NCBI GenBank assembly: GCA_937907685.1
Contig: CALCXF010000008.1
Coordinates: forward strand, 1 to 33,826
Reading direction: 5' to 3'
DNA: 33,826 nt
Source of the DNA: an uncultured Nostocoides sp.
Lineage (GTDB): Bacteria > Actinomycetota > Actinomycetes > Actinomycetales > Dermatophilaceae
Below, in pieces: positions 15,350 to 23,274 of this stretch. The position numbers and the translations under genes were made by a program. The stretch's first letter is position 1, and each line of letters begins with the position of its first letter. Under the pieces are notes generated by a model that made no database searches, was not told the DNA's origin, and saw only the letters and a list, made by a program, of their open reading frames with translations.

Positions 15350-16845
15350 CGGACCACCGTACGCGGCACCGGCCGCGCGTCGCGGGCGTACTCCTGGACC
15401 CGCTGGGCGGCGAGCTTCCCGCTCACGAGGACCATCGGGATGCCGACACCCGGCTGGGTGCCCGAGCCGGCGAACACCAGCCCGGGCACCCGGCGGTCCA
15501 CGTTCGACGGCCGGAAGGGCCCTGACTGGAGGAAGGTGTGCGCGAGGGCGAAGGGCGTGCCGAGGTGCAGGCCCTGGGCCTGCCAGTCCTCGGGGGTCAC
15601 GAGCAGCTCCTCCCGGACGTCCGTCGGGTAGCCGCTCGCCTCGAGGAAGGTGTGCAGCCGCTCCCGCATGGGACCCGACTCGCGCCGCCAGTCGATGCCG
15701 GCGCCCGTGTGGGGAACCGGTTCGAGGACGTAGAGCGCGGTGGAGCCGGCCGGGGCGGCGGTGGGGTCGGACACGCTGGGGACGGTGACGAGCCGGGACG
15801 GGTCGGGCATGAGCTCACCGCGGTCGATGATCGCGTCGAAGGAGCCGTCCCAGTCGTCGCCGAAGTGGATGTTGTGGTGGCGGATGTGGGGCGCCGGCGT
15901 CCCCGATGCCCCCACGTGCCACACCACCGCCGACGGTGAGAAGGCGCCGTTGCGCGCGACCCGCGGGGCGGGGACGCCGGGCAGCATCCGGTCGTAGGCG
16001 ACGGGGAGGTCGACCGTGCACACGACCGCGTCGGCGTGCAGCTGGTCACCGTCGGCGAGGGCGACACCGGCGACGGCCCCGTCGGAGCGCCGGAGGATCT
16101 CGCGGACCTCGACACCGAGATGGATCGGCACACCGGCGTCCGTGAGCGCCTGGGCCATCGCCCGGGGGACCGCGTGCATCCCGCCCTCGGGGTAGAACAC
16201 GCCCCGCACGGTGTCCATGTAGGTGATGACCGCCAGGACGGCGCGGGCCCTGGCCGGAGCGATGCCGGCATACAGGGCCTGGAAGCTGAAGATCCGGGTC
16301 AGCCTGTCGTCGGTGAAGAAGCGGTCCACGGCCGGGCCGAGTGCACCGAGACCACCGAGCCGGAGCAGCCGAAGAGCGGTGGCCGGCGAGCGCAGGAGGT
16401 CGAGCGGGGAGGAGTAGTTGGCATCGACGAAGGTGTCGAACTCCGTCTCGTAGAGGTCCTCGAGCCAGCGGAGGAAGCGGTCGAACCCGGCTGCGTCTGC
16501 GTCGCCGACCGTGGTGCGGATCTCCTCGCGCAGGTCGGCCATGTCGGCGCGGATGTGGAGCTCGCTGCCGTCGGAGTACACCGCGCGGTATGCCGGGTCG
16601 AGCCGCTGCATCCTGATCAGCTGGTCGGGGTTCCCGCCCACCGCGCGGATCGGCTCGTGGAGCAGCTCGGGCATCGTCATGACGACCGGGCCGGGATCGA
16701 GGCGGAAGTCCCCGAGGCGGAGCAGCCCTGCCCTGCCACCGACCACGGACTCGCGCTCGAGGACCGTGACGTCGTGCCCGGCGCCGGCGAGGTGGCACCC
16801 GGCGGCCAGGCCGGAGAGCCCGGCGCCCACGACGACCACCCTCAT
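15346..16845 (-). CDS. crtI: Phytoene desaturase CrtI
   Basis: This 499-residue FAD-dependent enzyme introduces double bases into phytoene to make lycopene. The dinucleotide motif VVVVGAGLSGLAAGCHL is at residues 3-19, followed by LERESVVGGRAG; FRLDPGPVVMTMP around residue 52 and YPEGGMHAVPRAMA near 216 are typical; the C-terminal signature is FAGSGTQPGVGIPMVLVSGKLAA (about 461-483). The length matches the bacterial CrtI group, which normally performs four desaturations, but the step number cannot be read from sequence. The ATG overlaps the crtE stop as ATGA and the stop overlaps crtB-idi as GTGA. It is the second gene of the operon, and acts at the membrane. Confidence 0.95.
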   Translation of the reverse strand: MRVVVVGAGLSGLAAGCHLAGAGHDVTVLERESVVGGRAGLLRLGDFRLDPGPVVMTMPELLHEPIRAVGGNPDQLIRMQRLDPAYRAVYSDGSELHIRADMADLREEIRTTVGDADAAGFDRFLRWLEDLYETEFDTFVDANYSSPLDLLRSPATALRLLRLGGLGALGPAVDRFFTDDRLTRIFSFQALYAGIAPARARAVLAVITYMDTVRGVFYPEGGMHAVPRAMAQALTDAGVPIHLGVEVREILRRSDGAVAGVALADGDQLHADAVVCTVDLPVAYDRMLPGVPAPRVARNGAFSPSAVVWHVGASGTPAPHIRHHNIHFGDDWDGSFDAIIDRGELMPDPSRLVTVPSVSDPTAAPAGSTALYVLEPVPHTGAGIDWRRESGPMRERLHTFLEASGYPTDVREELLVTPEDWQAQGLHLGTPFALAHTFLQSGPFRPSNVDRRVPGLVFAGSGTQPGVGIPMVLVSGKLAAQRVQEYARDARPVPRTVVR

Positions 16846-17969
16846 GCAGACCGCCAGGCGATGGCGTCGGCGAGGTCGCGCAGGGCCGCGTCGGCACGGG
16901 GCTCGACCGCGAGCTCGTCGAGGGCGCGGTGCGCGCGGGCCACCAGGTCGGTGACGGTGTACTCCGCACGCTCCCGCACTCCGGCGTCGGCCATGGCCTG
17001 CTGGAGGGCCCGGACGCCGTCGTCGTCCAGGGTGCCGCCATCACACGCGGACAGGAGCGGTCGTGCTCGCTGGGGGAGCAGCTCGGCGGCCCAGGCGAGC
17101 AGTGCTGTGGGCTTGCCGGAGCGCAGGTCGTCGCCGGCGGGCTTGCCGGTGCGCGCCGGGTCACCCCACACGCCGAGGACGTCGTCACGCACGGCGAAGG
17201 CGTCGCCGACGAGGTCACCCCAGGCGACGAGCCCGCGGACGAGGTCGCTGTCCGCGCCCGCCACGAGTGCGCCCAGCTGGAGCGGCCGGGTGATCGTGTA
17301 GCGACCGCTCTTGAACCGGGCGATCCTGTGGGAGGTCGGCAGGTCGCGGCGGCGGCCCGCAGTGTGGGTGACGTCGAGCAGCTGGCCCTCGACGAGCTCG
17401 ACGGCCATGAGGCGCCAGGCAGCCCGGACCGGCGGGGGTGCTGGTGCGACGAGCAGCGTGGCCTCGCTGAGGGCGAGGTCGGAGACGAGGGTGGCGACGC
17501 TGTCCCCGAAGAGGGAGGGGTCCCCGAGCCCCGCTGCCCTGCGGTGCCGCTCGCTGGACACGACGTGGAGAGTGGGCCTGCCCCGACGGGAGTCCGAGCG
17601 GTCCATGACGTCGTCCTGGATGAGGGCGAAGAGGTGCAGGAGCTCGAGGGCCGCGGCGATGCGCACGAGATGCGGGTGCGTCTCGCGCCCTCCACCCGCG
17701 AGAGCCCAGCCCCAGTGGGCCAGGACGGGCCGCAGGCGCTTCCCGTGGTTCCGCGTGCGCTCGGCGAGCTCGCGGACGAGGTCGACGCCGAGGGGCCCGG
17801 GCTCCGGGTCGCTGCCGGACGGGAATCCGTCGACGGCGGCCCGAACGAGGGCGTCCGTCAGCTCGACGAAGGTCGTCTCCAGCAGCACGTCGGCCTGGGC
17901 GAGCGTGTCCTCCGGTGACGTCACCCGACGTCGGGCGTTGAGCGGCGGCGAGGTCACCTCGGTACTCAT
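16842..17969 (-). CDS. crtE: Geranylgeranyl diphosphate synthase CrtE (polyprenyl synthetase family)
   Basis: This 375-residue trans-isoprenyl diphosphate synthase makes GGPP for carotenoids. The first aspartate-rich motif is IQDDVMDRSDSRRG with DDVMD at residues 119-123; the second is RDDVLGVWGD near residue 262 followed by GKPAGDDLRSGKPTALL. The basic KRLRPVL site precedes them. I chose the ATG at 17969 because the N-terminal family similarity starts soon after it; a GTG two codons upstream and ATGs at 18104 and 18071 are open alternatives whose extra residues look noncoding. It is the first gene of the seven-gene crt operon and is divergent from a FAD oxidoreductase gene 146 bases away. 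Confidence 0.92.
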   Translation of the reverse strand: MSTEVTSPPLNARRRVTSPEDTLAQADVLLETTFVELTDALVRAAVDGFPSGSDPEPGPLGVDLVRELAERTRNHGKRLRPVLAHWGWALAGGGRETHPHLVRIAAALELLHLFALIQDDVMDRSDSRRGRPTLHVVSSERHRRAAGLGDPSLFGDSVATLVSDLALSEATLLVAPAPPPVRAAWRLMAVELVEGQLLDVTHTAGRRRDLPTSHRIARFKSGRYTITRPLQLGALVAGADSDLVRGLVAWGDLVGDAFAVRDDVLGVWGDPARTGKPAGDDLRSGKPTALLAWAAELLPQRARPLLSACDGGTLDDDGVRALQQAMADAGVRERAEYTVTDLVARAHRALDELAVEPRADAALRDLADAIAWRSA

Positions 17970-18037
17970 CGACACAACCGCCTTGCCCCGTTCGTTCGTG
18001 GGCCTCGATTCAACCAGAGGCCCGGTCGGTGGGTACG

Positions 18038-18068
18038 AGCGTAGGACCTGCGGATCAGGCACGGGCAA
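18038..18068 (-). promoter_or_regulatory. Weak candidate promoter for the crt operon
   Basis: On the minus strand TTGCCC (18068-18063) and TACGCT (18043-18038) are 19 bases apart, about 70 bases before the crtE start. The -35 is poor. The whole 17970-18115 interval is shared with the divergent gene and could hold an operator; I see no clear large palindrome or recognisable regulator site. Confidence 0.25.
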
Positions 18069-18103
18069 CATTCGACAAAGTCTCGTCGAGCGAGCGGCGC
18101 GCA

Positions 18104-18109
18104 TAGGGT
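18104..18109 (+). promoter_or_regulatory. Candidate leaderless -10 element of the divergent FAD oxidoreductase
   Basis: TAGGGT lies exactly six bases before the GTG at 18116. No Shine-Dalgarno is visible, so the transcript is probably leaderless. Confidence 0.5.
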
Positions 18110-18115
18110 CGCGGC

Positions 18116-19426
18116 GTGGACTGTGACGTCGTCGTCGTGGGTGCGGGCCTCGCCGGACTGCGCTGCGCCGGACGCCTCGCGGAGGGCGGTCGGTCGGTCG
18201 TGCTGGTCGAGGCGGAGGACGTCGTCGGTGGCCGCCAGCGCACCGACGAGGTCGACGGCTTCCTGCTCGACCGCGGCTTCCAGGTGCTCAATCCCGCCTA
18301 TCCGGCGGTTCGCCGCTGGGTCGATGTCCCGGCGCTCGACCTGCGCAGCTTCGGGGCGGGGGTGCTCGTCCGCCGCACAAGCGGGCTCGTGGAGGTGGCG
18401 CACCCCCTGCGCCACCCGTCCGGGGCGTGGGCGACGCTCCGTAGCGGCCTCATCACGCCGAGGGCCGTGCTCGCCCTGGGTCGGTGGGTAGGGCCGGCGG
18501 TCGCTGCGCCCCGCCGTGTCGTCCACGGTCCCGACCGCCCGCGTCGGGACGGACTCGACCGGGTCGGACTGCGGGGGCCGTTGCGCACCGAGGTGCTGGA
18601 GCCGTTCCTCGCCGGCGTCCTCGCCGAGGAGGGTGGCGAGACCTCCGACGCCTTCACCCGACTCCTGGTCCGGATGTTCGCCCTGGGCGTTCCGGGGGTG
18701 CCCGCGCGCGGCATCGGGGCACTCCCGGAGCACCTCGCGGAGCGTGCCCGCCGGTCGGGCGTCGAGTTCCGTCTCGGCGAGCCGGTCGTGGGAGTGGGTG
18801 GCAGGCCGTCCGGCCGAACGAAACCCGGCACCGCGACCAAGGGTTCGGTCGAGCTGGCAGGCGGCGCGCGGGTGAGCGGCCGCGCGGTGGTCGTCGCCGT
18901 CGGGCCGGAGGCAGTGAGCAGCCTCGTGGACCAGCCCACCCCGCGCACCAAGGGACTGCAGACGTGGTGGTTCGCGGCCGATGAGCCTCCGACGCGGTCG
19001 ACCATGCTCGCCGTCGACGGTCGACGCAGCGGCCCCCTGCTCAACACCGTCGTCCTGACGAACACGGCGCCAGGCCTCGCTCCGCGGGGGCGACACCTCG
19101 TGCAGGTGACGTGCCTCCTCCCGGGCGTCCACGACGATGGTGGCCCGAGGAGTGCGGGGGGCGTGGCGGCGCGCGAGGCGGAGGTGCGGCGCCAGGCCGG
19201 CGAGGTGTTCGACGTGGACACCTGCCGGTGGGAGCTCGTCCGGCGCCACGACATCCGGCACGCCCTCCCGGAGCAGCTCGCGCCGCTGCGCACGACGTCA
19301 CCGGCTCGGGTCGACGACGGTGTCTACGTCTGCGGCGACCACAGGGACACCGCCTCGATCCAGGGTGCGCTCGTCTCCGGCAACAGGGTGGCCGAGGCCG
19401 TCCTCGCCGACCTCGCGGCCACCTGA
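18116..19426 (+). CDS. FAD-dependent oxidoreductase (amine oxidase/CrtI-like superfamily) divergent from crtE
   Basis: This 436-residue flavoprotein has the Rossmann motif VVVVGAGLAGLRCAGRLAEGG from residue 5 and LVEAEDVVGGRQRTDEVDGFLLDRGF, typical of phytoene-desaturase-like and protoporphyrinogen-oxidase-like proteins. The end reads YVCGDHRDTASIQGALVSGNRVAEAVL, a standard FAD-closing motif. The middle is too divergent to name a substrate. Its position head-to-head with crtE, sharing one promoter interval, suggests a role in carotenoid desaturation, isomerisation or ketolation, but that is context only. The GTG start fits the N-terminal strand directly. Its 3' end converges on the lipoprotein gene with an 18-base gap. 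Confidence 0.8.
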   Translation: MDCDVVVVGAGLAGLRCAGRLAEGGRSVVLVEAEDVVGGRQRTDEVDGFLLDRGFQVLNPAYPAVRRWVDVPALDLRSFGAGVLVRRTSGLVEVAHPLRHPSGAWATLRSGLITPRAVLALGRWVGPAVAAPRRVVHGPDRPRRDGLDRVGLRGPLRTEVLEPFLAGVLAEEGGETSDAFTRLLVRMFALGVPGVPARGIGALPEHLAERARRSGVEFRLGEPVVGVGGRPSGRTKPGTATKGSVELAGGARVSGRAVVVAVGPEAVSSLVDQPTPRTKGLQTWWFAADEPPTRSTMLAVDGRRSGPLLNTVVLTNTAPGLAPRGRHLVQVTCLLPGVHDDGGPRSAGGVAAREAEVRRQAGEVFDVDTCRWELVRRHDIRHALPEQLAPLRTTSPARVDDGVYVCGDHRDTASIQGALVSGNRVAEAVLADLAAT

Positions 19427-19444
19427 CGCTCCTCCGGGCCGCGG

Positions 19445-20557
19445 TCAACCGAGCTCGGCGGCGGCGCTCCTCAGCTGGGAGTCGGAGGCGTCCATCGGCG
19501 CAGAGGTGGTGACCTCGCCCGCCGCGTCGACGAAGGCGATGACGCCGGACGTCATGCCGTCGTCGACGTCTCCGACGTTCGCTGCCGCGTCGAGGAACCA
19601 CACGGCGGGAAGGGGGATGGCGGCGTACCCCACGGTCGCAGGAAGGGCCTCCCCTGCCTGACGCTCGAGGTCCTCCAGTGGGCGCGGGTTCCCCTTGTCG
19701 GCGCTGAGCTCCACGACCAGACCGATGACCGCCGGTCGTGACGGCGACGCCGCGCTGAGCGGGACCAGCCGGTCGAGCGCCGGCAGCACCTGGTCGAGGC
19801 TTCCCACAGCGACGACGACGGGCTCTCCCCGGTAGTCCGTCCACGCGAGCCGTCCCCCGCCGAGTGCGTCGACGCTGAAGTCGGGGACGTGGGTGTTGTC
19901 CAGCGCCTCACCCGGCCCCTCGACCGGGTGCTCGACCATGTCACCGGGAGTCGACCCGCACGTCGCGTCCACCCAGGCGGCGAGGTCCGGAACCGGTGGC
20001 GGGAGGGAGCGCGCGGGGCCGTCTGCCCCGATGGCCCGGAGCCCGGACACGAGCTCGAGGCCGTTGTCCACGGCGCTCCTGGTGGCGTCCCCGACGGGGA
20101 GGACGCTCACGAGGACGTCACCCGTGAAGAGGGTCAGCTCCCCGCTGATGCTGGCGGCAGGGACGCCCAGCTGCGGTTCGAGCCGCTGACACGTGATGCC
20201 GGTGACGTCGGCCCGCCATGCATGGGTGCTGACGCTCAGGGGGTCCGCGCAACCGCCGTCCTCGAACATCCCGACTTCACACCGACCGTAGGACGCCCAG
20301 AACTGGAAGTCCGGCCCGTTCTCGGTGACCCTGTCGACGTTGGTGAGGGCGAGACCGTTCGCCTCAGGTCCGAGGTAGTAGCCGGCGCGGCCCTCCTCCT
20401 GCAGCTCCTCGGCCACCGACGCCACGGCGTCGTTCCCGACGTAGTCGCCGGCGGAGGTGCCACCGCTGGCACATGCTCCGAGGAGGCCCGGAACGACGAC
20501 GACCCCGAGGCCGAGGAGCAGACCCCGGACCCTCGTGGTGGCTGTGCGCGACGCCAT
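19445..20557 (-). CDS. Putative lipoprotein with a cysteine-free redoxin-like domain
   Basis: This 370-residue protein begins with a basic n-region, a hydrophobic stretch and the lipobox LLGAC, so Cys29 should be lipidated after signal peptidase II cleavage and the protein anchored outside the membrane. The C-terminal half (from about residue 218) opens with VPDFSVDALGGGRLAWTDYRGEPVVVAVGS, much like TlpA/redoxin domains, but the CxxC active site is absent, suggesting a structural or binding role. Other cysteines in the first half may form disulfides. The ATG at 20557 has AGGG upstream; the open frame beyond it is not a signal sequence. Monocistronic; no function assignable. Confidence 0.75.
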   Translation of the reverse strand: MASRTATTRVRGLLLGLGVVVVPGLLGACASGGTSAGDYVGNDAVASVAEELQEEGRAGYYLGPEANGLALTNVDRVTENGPDFQFWASYGRCEVGMFEDGGCADPLSVSTHAWRADVTGITCQRLEPQLGVPAASISGELTLFTGDVLVSVLPVGDATRSAVDNGLELVSGLRAIGADGPARSLPPPVPDLAAWVDATCGSTPGDMVEHPVEGPGEALDNTHVPDFSVDALGGGRLAWTDYRGEPVVVAVGSLDQVLPALDRLVPLSAASPSRPAVIGLVVELSADKGNPRPLEDLERQAGEALPATVGYAAIPLPAVWFLDAAANVGDVDDGMTSGVIAFVDAAGEVTTSAPMDASDSQLRSAAAELG

Positions 20558-20708
20558 GGTGGCCCTCGATCCTCGAGGCCCCAGTCTGCGCGCCCCCCCG
20601 ACACCGCGGCAAGGCTCGGTCGAGCGCCCGAGGTCGCCGGAACGTTGGACAGGCCCCCACGACCCTCGATGGGCTGCACGCAAGGCCCTGCCCGGCATCC
20701 GCGGTCGT

Positions 20709-20714
20709 TAACGT
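20709..20714 (+). promoter_or_regulatory. Candidate -10 element for the PNPOx-family gene
   Basis: TAACGT fits TANNNT and would give a leader of about 33 bases, which contains the AAGGAG ribosome binding site at 20744-20749. Confidence 0.4.
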
Positions 20715-20753
20715 CGATGGCCCGAACGGCACGAGCTGATGCGAAGGAGCACC

Positions 20754-21239
20754 ATGTCTCACCACGAGAACGGCGCCGAACACGTCCACGACCTCATCAA
20801 GGACCAGCGGACAGCGATCCTCACCACCGTGCACGACGAGAGCGGAAAGCTCACGGCCCGGCCCATGGCGTGCCAGCAGGCCGACCCCGACGGAACCCTG
20901 TGGTTCCTCGCCTTCGTGGACTCGGAGAAGACGGGGGAGATCCGCCGTCGGCCCGACGTCAACGTCGCGTTCACCGAGGAGGGCAAGTGGGTCTCGATCT
21001 CCGGGAGCGCCGAGGTCCTGCGCGACCCGGCGAAGGCACGGGAGCTGTGGAACGACTTCGCCGAGGCCTGGTTCCAGTGCGAGCCCGAGGACCCCAGGGT
21101 GGCGGTCATCCGGGTCGACGGGGAGAGCGCGGAGTACTGGGACAGCCCGGGCAAGGTCGGCCAGCTCGTCGGCGTGCTCAAGGCGAAGGTCACCGGCGCC
21201 CGTCCCGACGACGGAGAGAACGAGACGGTGCGGCTCTGA
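20754..21239 (+). CDS. Pyridoxamine 5'-phosphate oxidase-family flavoprotein (general stress protein 26-like)
   Basis: This 161-residue protein has the split-barrel FMN-binding fold of the stress protein 26 group. An N-terminal HVHDLIKDQRTAILTTV is followed by LTARPMACQQADPDGTLWFLAFVDSEKTGEI, VNVAFTEEGKWVSISGSAEVLRD, and a C-terminal VIRVDGESAEYWDSPG (about residues 119-134). Members bind FMN or F420-like cofactors and are linked to oxidative or general stress; a true PNPOx activity is unlikely. The ATG at 20754 has a strong AAGGAG four bases upstream, so the in-frame codons from 20739 are not used. No operon partner. Confidence 0.88.
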   Translation: MSHHENGAEHVHDLIKDQRTAILTTVHDESGKLTARPMACQQADPDGTLWFLAFVDSEKTGEIRRRPDVNVAFTEEGKWVSISGSAEVLRDPAKARELWNDFAEAWFQCEPEDPRVAVIRVDGESAEYWDSPGKVGQLVGVLKAKVTGARPDDGENETVRL

Positions 21240-21378
21240 GGCCCCCGGGTTGCGGGATGGCAGCTGGCGTCGCTTCGTCGGTCGACCCGTGCGGCATCCC
21301 GAGCCGTCCCGACCCGGAGTCGGGCGACTCCGCCCAAGGTGTCCGTCCGCTCCGACTCCCGGTGTCGGCGCTCCGGCG

Positions 21379-21384
21379 TAGCGT
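21379..21384 (+). promoter_or_regulatory. Candidate -10 element for the PhnB-like gene
   Basis: TAGCGT is followed after exactly six bases by an ATG at 21391 that is out of frame with the main start at 21446. The transcript probably starts near 21391 and has a 55-base leader containing GAGGAG. An overlapping leaderless upstream ORF is possible. Confidence 0.4.
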
Positions 21385-21445
21385 CCGGGGATGACGGGCG
21401 ACCACCGCGCCCGCCACGGCACACGACCGGTTCGAGGAGACGACG

Positions 21446-21883
21446 ATGGCATCACGGCTCAACCCCTACCTCACCTTCCCGGGCACCGCGCGGGACGCGA
21501 TGACCTTCTACCACCAGGTCCTCGGGGGTGACCTCACCATGAACACCTTCGGGGAGTACGGCCAGGAGGGCGAGGGCTCGGACGGCATCATGCACGCCCA
21601 GCTCGAGACCCCGGACGGGTTCGTCCTCATGGCCTCCGACACGGCGCCCGGCCAGGGCGAGGGATTCACGCCCGGCAGCAACATGTCGGTCAGCCTGAGC
21701 GGCGACGACGAGTCGCTGCGTCGCTACTGGGAGGGCCTCTGCGAGGGTGCGACGGTGACGATGCAGCTCGAGAAGCAGATGTGGGGCGACGAGTTCGGCA
21801 TGCTGACCGACCGGTTCGGCATACCGTGGATGGTCAACATCGGGTCCATGTCGGCGGAGCCGCAGGGCTCAGCCGGCGCCTGA
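21446..21883 (+). CDS. PhnB-like VOC protein
   Basis: This 145-residue protein is of the PhnB/3-demethylubiquinone-methyltransferase-like VOC group. Markers are NPYLTFPGTARDAMTFYHQVLGGDL (residues 6-30), MHAQLETPDGFVLMASD in the middle and MWGDEFGMLTDRFGIPWMVNI near the end. The fold usually forms dimers with a metal or small-ligand pocket; the ligand is unknown. GAGGAG lies six to eleven bases before the ATG. The 3' end overlaps the end of the convergent WS/DGAT gene by 15 bases. Confidence 0.88.
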   Translation: MASRLNPYLTFPGTARDAMTFYHQVLGGDLTMNTFGEYGQEGEGSDGIMHAQLETPDGFVLMASDTAPGQGEGFTPGSNMSVSLSGDDESLRRYWEGLCEGATVTMQLEKQMWGDEFGMLTDRFGIPWMVNIGSMSAEPQGSAGA

Positions 21884-23269
21884 GACCGCCCCCTCCAGCT
21901 CGTCCAGCGCCTCGCCGGTGTGCACGGCGAGGCGCTGGAGGTGCGGTAAGGCGTCCCGGTCGCCGATGAAGCCGACGTCGAGCCTTCCCGCATACGAGTG
22001 GGCGGTGATGTTGAGGGCCATGGAGTGCCCCGGGATGGACACGGGGTAGGTCGCCTCGAGCCGTGCACCGCGCAGGTAGAGGTGCTCCCTGGGGCCGGGG
22101 ACGTTGGAGATGCAGACGTTGAGGGTCTGGGGAACCGGGATGGGGATGCCGGTCATCGCGCGAACCACCTGGAGGCCGGCCGGGGCGAGCAGCAGCGCAC
22201 TGTAGGCGATCACCGAGTCGGCGCTCATCCCGCTCATCCGAGCCTTCGCCGCCCTGGACGAGGCGCGGATCGCGGCCAGGCGCGCCAGGGGGTCCTCGAC
22301 CTCCGTCGCGAGCGACACCAGGGTGGCGCCCACGGCGTTGCCGCCACCGTTGCTGTCCTTGGGCCGTACGTTGACGGGGACGAAGGCGATGAGCGGTCGC
22401 TCGGGAAGCGCCTCCAGGTCGGAGAGGAACCGCCGCAGCCCGCCGGCGCAGATGGCCATGAGGACGTCGTTGAGCGTGGCGCCCTGCGCACGGGCGATGC
22501 CTCGGAGCCGCTCGAGGTCGTACTCCTGGGTCGCGAACCGTCGCGCCCGGCCGACGCGCTGGTTGAGGATGGACGGCGGTGCCTGGTAGGAGGTGACGGC
22601 CTTCGTGGAGGTCCGACCTCGACCGAGCTGGGTGTCGACGACGGTCCGGGCCACCGACGGCATCGCCCCGAGGGACTCGGCCATCCCGCGCACGACGGAG
22701 GTGACGTCACCGACCGGATCGGCGTCCCGCGGCGGTCGTGGTGGCTTGGTCAGGCCGAAGAAGAAGGGGTGCCCCCGGTCGCCGGGGTCCGGGGAGAGGC
22801 CGCGCTGGAGGATGCGCATCCCGGTGTAGCCGTCGACGAGGGAATGGTGGATCTTCGCGTAGATCGCGAACCGGCCGCCCCGGAGTCCTTCGATGACGTG
22901 CATCTCCCACGGCGGCCGGCGGAAGTCCAGAGGGTTGGAGTGCAGCCGGGAGACGAGGATGCCGAGCTCACGCTCGCCCCCGGGGCTCGGAAGGGCCGAG
23001 TGCCGGACGTGGTAGTCGATGTCGAACGCCTCGTCCTCGACCCAGCGGTGTACGGGCTGGCGCATCAGCCTCCGGGTCTGCAGACGGAGGTTCCAGGGCG
23101 CCTCGATCGGCCCTGCGCGCAGGTCTGCGAGCAGGTCGCGGAGGTAGGTCCTCTCCTCGCCGGCCGGGAGCGTCAGGTGCAGCAAGGACGCCACGTGCAT
23201 GAGCGTCTCCGGCGTCTCTCCCATGAGGAAGATCGCGTCGAGAGGCGAGGCCCAGCGGGAGTGGGCCAC
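21869..23269 (-). CDS. Wax ester synthase/diacylglycerol acyltransferase (WS/DGAT family)
   Basis: This 466-residue WS/DGAT O-acyltransferase joins acyl-CoA to long-chain alcohols or diacylglycerol to make wax esters or triacylglycerol at the membrane/lipid droplet. The catalytic motif HHSLVDG is at residues 141-147. Other family landmarks include SPLDAIFLMGE at the start, NPLDFRRPPWEMHVIEGL, FVPVNVRP, and NVCISNVPGPREHLYLRGARL (about 400-420). I chose the GTG at 23269, which gives the usual N-terminus and lies five bases after the lipase stop; the open frame further upstream lies inside the lipase gene. The two are one transcript, a common actinobacterial storage-lipid pairing. Confidence 0.92.
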   Translation of the reverse strand: MAHSRWASPLDAIFLMGETPETLMHVASLLHLTLPAGEERTYLRDLLADLRAGPIEAPWNLRLQTRRLMRQPVHRWVEDEAFDIDYHVRHSALPSPGGERELGILVSRLHSNPLDFRRPPWEMHVIEGLRGGRFAIYAKIHHSLVDGYTGMRILQRGLSPDPGDRGHPFFFGLTKPPRPPRDADPVGDVTSVVRGMAESLGAMPSVARTVVDTQLGRGRTSTKAVTSYQAPPSILNQRVGRARRFATQEYDLERLRGIARAQGATLNDVLMAICAGGLRRFLSDLEALPERPLIAFVPVNVRPKDSNGGGNAVGATLVSLATEVEDPLARLAAIRASSRAAKARMSGMSADSVIAYSALLLAPAGLQVVRAMTGIPIPVPQTLNVCISNVPGPREHLYLRGARLEATYPVSIPGHSMALNITAHSYAGRLDVGFIGDRDALPHLQRLAVHTGEALDELEGAVSGAG

Positions 23270-23274
23270 GCTGC

